Shown: positions 60,822 to 64,000 of the stretch, piece by piece
Position numbering within the stretch: the stretch's first letter is position 1
Layout of the letters: every line of letters begins with the position of its first letter
Source of the DNA: Actinobacteria bacterium HGW-Actinobacteria-2
GTDB lineage: Bacteria; Actinomycetota; Actinomycetes; Propionibacteriales; Propionibacteriaceae
DNA: 64,000 nt
Assembly (NCBI GenBank): GCA_002841335.1
Contig: PHEY01000008.1
Location: 1-64,000 of the forward strand
Direction of reading: 5' to 3'
Program-made: the position numbers and the translations under genes
Notes under the pieces: generated by a model
What the model was told of the DNA's origin: nothing
The model's database searches: none
Seen by the model: only the letters and a program-made list of their open reading frames with translations

Positions 60822-61862
60822 CTACTCCCCCGGATACCGCACACCGATCTGACGACGAATGTCGTCGAGGGTCTCCATGATGGCCACCGATTCGTCCAGC
60901 GGGAGCTGGGGTGATTCGGTGAAGCCGTCGGCAACCAGTTGCGCGAAATGGGCGGTCTCGTGGGCTAGGCCTTGATGGCCGACCATCACGTCCGGCGGGC
61001 TGGTGATCGCCTCACCGGACGGGCTGACCAGACGCACGCGTCCCGGTGTGTAGAACTCGCCGTCGAGTTCGATCCGGCCGTGCTCGCCGCAGATCGCCAT
61101 GGTCGTGGGGGTCCGCGCGGCCAGGGTCGTCGACAGCAGCGCCTGGGCGTGCGGGTGATTCACGTAGTCACCGAAGGTGATGCTGAGCTGGCGATCCACC
61201 CCGGCGGGCGTCAGCTCCCCGACCACCCGGACGGTGCCCGGGCGTCCCAGCGCGAAGAAGCTGTACGACACCGGGTAGATGCCCAGGTCGAGCAGCGCGC
61301 CACCGGCCAGTTCTGGGCGCATCAGCCGCTCGACGTGCGTCAGCGCCTGCCCGTGATCACCCAGGACAGTCTCGATCTCGCCGATCACCCCGTCGTTCAG
61401 CAATTGGCGGACGATGTCGGTACGCGGCAGGAACCGCGTCCACATCGCCTCCATCAGCGCCACCCCGTGGGTGCGGGCGGCGTCGACCACTCGGCGCGCT
61501 TCCTTGGCGTTGCGGGTGAAGGCCTTCTCCACCAGGACGTGCTTGCCGGCCTCGATCGCCAACATCATCTGCTCGGCGTGCTCGCTGTGCGGGCTGGCGA
61601 TGTAGACCGCCTCCACGCTCGGATCGGCCACCAACTCGGCATAGGACCCATAGGCGGTGCCAATGCCGAACTCGGCGGCGAACTCCTGCGCGCGCGACAA
61701 GCTGCGCGAGCCGACCGCGACCAATTCCTGGCGGGTGAACGTTCGGGCGGCCGAGGCGAAGGCGTGGGCGATCCAGCCCGGCGCCATCACCCCCCAATTC
61801 AACGGCGGGGCCGTGGCAGGATCGGGCACACGTGAAACCGGCATCGATGACGGGAAGACCAT
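60822..61862 (-). CDS. Gfo/Idh/MocA-family oxidoreductase
   Basis: 346 residues. N-terminal Rossmann fold (LNWGVMAPGWIAHAFA, VAVGSRSLSRAQEFA), VEAVYIASPHSEHAEQMMLAIEAGKHVLVEKAF (the EKP-like motif is EKA here), and the C-terminal domain with GGALLDLGIYPVSYSFFALG. It probably oxidises a sugar or sugar-like diol with NAD(P). A dihydrodiol-dehydrogenase-like subgroup fits; the substrate is unknown. Confidence 0.87.
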   Translation of the reverse strand: MVFPSSMPVSRVPDPATAPPLNWGVMAPGWIAHAFASAARTFTRQELVAVGSRSLSRAQEFAAEFGIGTAYGSYAELVADPSVEAVYIASPHSEHAEQMMLAIEAGKHVLVEKAFTRNAKEARRVVDAARTHGVALMEAMWTRFLPRTDIVRQLLNDGVIGEIETVLGDHGQALTHVERLMRPELAGGALLDLGIYPVSYSFFALGRPGTVRVVGELTPAGVDRQLSITFGDYVNHPHAQALLSTTLAARTPTTMAICGEHGRIELDGEFYTPGRVRLVSPSGEAITSPPDVMVGHQGLAHETAHFAQLVADGFTESPQLPLDESVAIMETLDDIRRQIGVRYPGE

Positions 61863-61915
61863 GGCCTCACGTTAGTCAGCCCGGCGCCACGGTGGGTACC
61901 GTCCGCGAAAGCTAC

Positions 61916-62905
61916 CTACGACAGCGTCGAGACCAGAATCGCCTTGATCGAGTGCATCCGGTTCTCGGCCTGATCGAACACGATGGACGCCGGCGACTCG
62001 AACACCTCGTCGGTGACTTCCAACTCGGGCAGCCCGAACCGCTGGAAGACCGTCTCACCGACCGACGTCTCGCGGTTGTGGTAGGCGGGCAGGCAGTGCA
62101 TGAACTTCACTTCGTCCACCCCGGTGCGCTCCATCAGCGCAGTGTTCACCTGGTAGTCCTGCAACAGCAGGATCCGCTCGGTCCACACGCTCTCCGACTC
62201 ACCCATCGACACCCAGATGTCGGTGTGCAGGAAGTCGCAGCCCTTCACCCCGTCCAGTTCCTCGGTGAGGGTGATCCGGGCGCCGGTTTCCTCGGCGATC
62301 TGCTTCGCCGATGCGATCACCGAGGCCGGCGGCAGCAGCTTGGACGGCGCCACGATCCGCACGTCCATGCCGAGCAGCGCGCCGCCGATCAGCAGCGAAC
62401 AGCCGACGTTGAAGCGCGCGTCACCGACGTAGGCGAAGCTGATGTCGTGGTCGTCCTTGCCCGAGGACTCACGCATGGTGAACATGTCGCACAGGCTCTG
62501 GGTGGGGTGCCACTCGTCGGTCAGGCCGTTCCACACGGGCACCGACGAATACTTCGCGATGGTCTCCACGGTGGTCTGCTTGGCGCCGCGGTATTGGATG
62601 CCGTCGAACAGCCGCGACAGCACGCGCGCGGTGTCGGCCGGGGATTCCTTGTGACCCAACTGGGACGAGTTGCCGTCCATCTGGGTGACGTGGGCGCCCT
62701 GGTGATGCGCGGCCACTTCGAACGCCGAGCGGGTACGGGTGGAGGTCTTCTCGAAGATCAGCGCGATGTTGGCCCCGGTCAGGCGCGGCACTTCGGTGCC
62801 CGCCTTGCGGGCGGACTTCAGCTCAGCGGTCAGGTCGAGCAGGTGATGCCACTCGGCTGGGCTGAAATCGACTTCCTTGAGAAAGTGACGACCACGAAGG
62901 TTCAC
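61916..62905 (-). CDS. argF: Ornithine carbamoyltransferase
   Basis: 329 residues from the GTG at 62905, with AAGGAG six bases upstream; a longer frame is not needed. Motifs: [15 protein letters not shown] (carbamoyl phosphate), [47 protein letters not shown], and MHCLPAYHN (HCLP). It makes citrulline from ornithine and carbamoyl phosphate. No other arginine gene is adjacent, so it may be anabolic (ArgF) or catabolic (ArcB). Confidence 0.94.
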   Translation of the reverse strand: MNLRGRHFLKEVDFSPAEWHHLLDLTAELKSARKAGTEVPRLTGANIALIFEKTSTRTRSAFEVAAHHQGAHVTQMDGNSSQLGHKESPADTARVLSRLFDGIQYRGAKQTTVETIAKYSSVPVWNGLTDEWHPTQSLCDMFTMRESSGKDDHDISFAYVGDARFNVGCSLLIGGALLGMDVRIVAPSKLLPPASVIASAKQIAEETGARITLTEELDGVKGCDFLHTDIWVSMGESESVWTERILLLQDYQVNTALMERTGVDEVKFMHCLPAYHNRETSVGETVFQRFGLPELEVTDEVFESPASIVFDQAENRMHSIKAILVSTLS

Positions 62906-63032
62906 GGCAGGCTCCTTTTCGCCGATCCGGTAGGAGAACTCTGCCAGGTTTTGGACGACCGCACCGGGCCGGTCGTGCTGCTTAGGACGGGATTGGCTCG
63001 CCCAGGGCAGCGCATCGTGCCAGCATTGAGCC

Positions 63033-63410
63033 ATGTTCGCGAGATTCTTGGCCAGCGCCGCGGCCCTCGGCGTAGCCACCTGGTTGGTCCCCGGGATTCA
63101 CACCGGCACTAGCGACACCTGGACGAAGGTATGGACGGTGGCCGCGGTCGCCGTCATCTTCGGCATCGTCAACTCGGTGGTGAAGCCACTGTTCAAGTTC
63201 GCCACCGCCCCGCTGATCTTCTTCTCCCTCGGGCTGTTCCTGCTGGTCATCAACGCCCTGCTGCTGATGCTGGTCTCATGGATCGCCGGAATGCTGGGGC
63301 TGTCGTGGGAAGTGGTCGACTGGGGTGCCGCGTTCTGGGGCGCTCTGATCGTCTCGGTGGTGAGCTTCATCCTCAACGCCTTCTTCAAGAAGGGTGAAGA
63401 ACACCGGTGA
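63033..63410 (+). CDS. Phage-holin-family-4-like membrane protein
   Basis: 125 residues, four membrane helices: [61 protein letters not shown], and a last helix before FFKKGEEHR. This small family (Phage_holin_4_2) is common in bacterial chromosomes and not tied to phage. It overlaps the phosphatase gene by 4 bases and is divergent from argF. Confidence 0.85.
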   Translation: MFARFLASAAALGVATWLVPGIHTGTSDTWTKVWTVAAVAVIFGIVNSVVKPLFKFATAPLIFFSLGLFLLVINALLLMLVSWIAGMLGLSWEVVDWGAAFWGALIVSVVSFILNAFFKKGEEHR

Positions 63411-63886
63411 GCACGACCCAACCCCAGATCATGTTCGTCTGCTGGGGCAACATCTGCCGGTCCCCGATGGCTGAGATGATCGCGCGCGCCAAGGCCGCCG
63501 AAGAGGGCTTCCACGGCGTGACCTTCACCAGTTCGGGCGTCTCGGCTGAAGAGGCCGGCAACCCGATGGACCCGCGCGCGGTCGCCGTGCTGAAGCAGGC
63601 CGGCTACCCGGTCGGTCCGCACACCGCGCACCGGGCGACTGCTGAGGAGATCGAAGACGCCGACCTGGTGATCGCCATGGAGTCGCTCCACCTGACCAAG
63701 CTGCGTCAGCTGGCCCCGCACGCCGACCACCTCTACTTGCTCAGCGACTTCAACCCCGACGCAGTTCCGGGATCCGAAATCGAAGACCCCTGGTACGGCG
63801 ACGACAGCGATTTTGTGGTCACCTTGCATCAGATCGAGGCATCGATGAAGGAGCTGATGAAGCGCGTCCGCGAACTGCTCGGTTGA
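63407..63886 (+). CDS. Low-molecular-weight protein tyrosine phosphatase
   Basis: 159 residues. The P-loop is VCWGNICRSP (Cys nucleophile, Arg at +6) and the acid Asp is in IEDPWYGDD (DPWY). Such phosphatases act on protein phosphotyrosine, for example in exopolysaccharide control. GTG start overlapping the membrane-protein gene. Confidence 0.92.
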   Translation: MSTTQPQIMFVCWGNICRSPMAEMIARAKAAEEGFHGVTFTSSGVSAEEAGNPMDPRAVAVLKQAGYPVGPHTAHRATAEEIEDADLVIAMESLHLTKLRQLAPHADHLYLLSDFNPDAVPGSEIEDPWYGDDSDFVVTLHQIEASMKELMKRVRELLG

Positions 63887-63963
63887 GCGCCGGACAACCC
63901 GAATCAGCGTTCACGCGGGACGGTGACACCCGTGTGACTGGCCCTTCGTGGCAGGCTGTAGCT

Positions 63964-64000
63964 ATGCACATCCTCGTTGTCGACGACGATCAAGCGGTCC
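63964..64000 (+). CDS. Response regulator, 3' end outside window
   Basis: Only 12 residues, MHILVVDDDQAV, are visible, typical of a receiver domain start, with the acidic DDD pocket. The ATG lies 77 bases after the phosphatase. The output domain is not seen. Confidence 0.65.
   Translation, partial: MHILVVDDDQAV

Noticed and set aside
60470-60934. 154-codon ORF on the minus strand near the RHS remnant
   Set aside because: Crosses repeats and overlaps the oxidoreductase end; Arg/Pro-rich with no motif.
63033-63410. Prophage indicated by the holin-like gene
   Set aside because: The family is widespread on chromosomes and no phage gene is adjacent.

Overview
The window is a high-GC, densely coded stretch of a chromosome from an actinobacterium. 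Supporting signs are the ECF and one-component regulators, the candidate mycothiol genes mshA-mshB, FprA, leaderless-looking starts, a near-consensus DtxR/IdeR iron box and Tat/lipobox-rich secreted proteins. The gene content fits a Propionibacteriaceae-like lineage, but that placement is inference. No rRNA, tRNA, CRISPR array, intact transposase or prophage was seen.

Layout. 1-8.2 kb: a MocR-type regulator (cut by the window edge), a secreted GH114-like lipoprotein, an ECF sigma factor with two acidic-tailed membrane proteins, the threonine-degradation pair kbl-tdh, and small membrane or wall proteins. 8.3-25.2 kb: a Crp/Fnr regulator, a photolyase, cell-envelope and secreted proteins (leucine-rich repeat protein, NodB deacetylase, MGDG-synthase-like glycosyltransferase, DUF3048 lipoprotein), FprA, mshA-mshB, an MFS exporter, a secreted nuclease and an aldose epimerase. 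25.2-29.9 kb: two inverted copies of an apparently undescribed structured small RNA gene bracket a MalT/LuxR-type regulator, a small membrane protein and an OsmC protein. 30-35.9 kb: a MarR/RND efflux pair with a clear operator, an AbiEi/DUF559 protein and a secreted phosphoesterase. 36-41.5 kb: lhr and nei2, translationally coupled DNA repair genes. 41.6-47.6 kb: a secreted nuclease and a 5'-nucleotidase, both preceded by PHO-box-like direct repeats and sharing a C-terminal module. 47.6-53.3 kb: a channel, an MBL hydrolase, the iron-uptake operon efeUOB under a DtxR-type box, and a sigma-region-4-like protein. 53.4-59.0 kb: a compact Calvin cycle cluster, cbbR divergent from cbbF-cbbP-cbbA-cbbM, with a form II RuBisCO. 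59-64 kb: HAD hydrolase, DUF4345 protein, decayed repeats with an RHS remnant, an oxidoreductase, ornithine carbamoyltransferase, a holin-like membrane protein, a low-molecular-weight tyrosine phosphatase and the start of a response regulator.

The two most striking elements are the form II RuBisCO operon, whose PRK and RuBisCO keep the residue numbering of the proteobacterial enzymes and suggest transfer into this lineage, and the twin small RNA genes. Both RNA copies have a -35/-10 promoter, an upstream tandem 11-bp operator, a UUCG hairpin with compensatory changes, a conserved loop able to form a pseudoknot, and an intrinsic terminator with a conserved loop.
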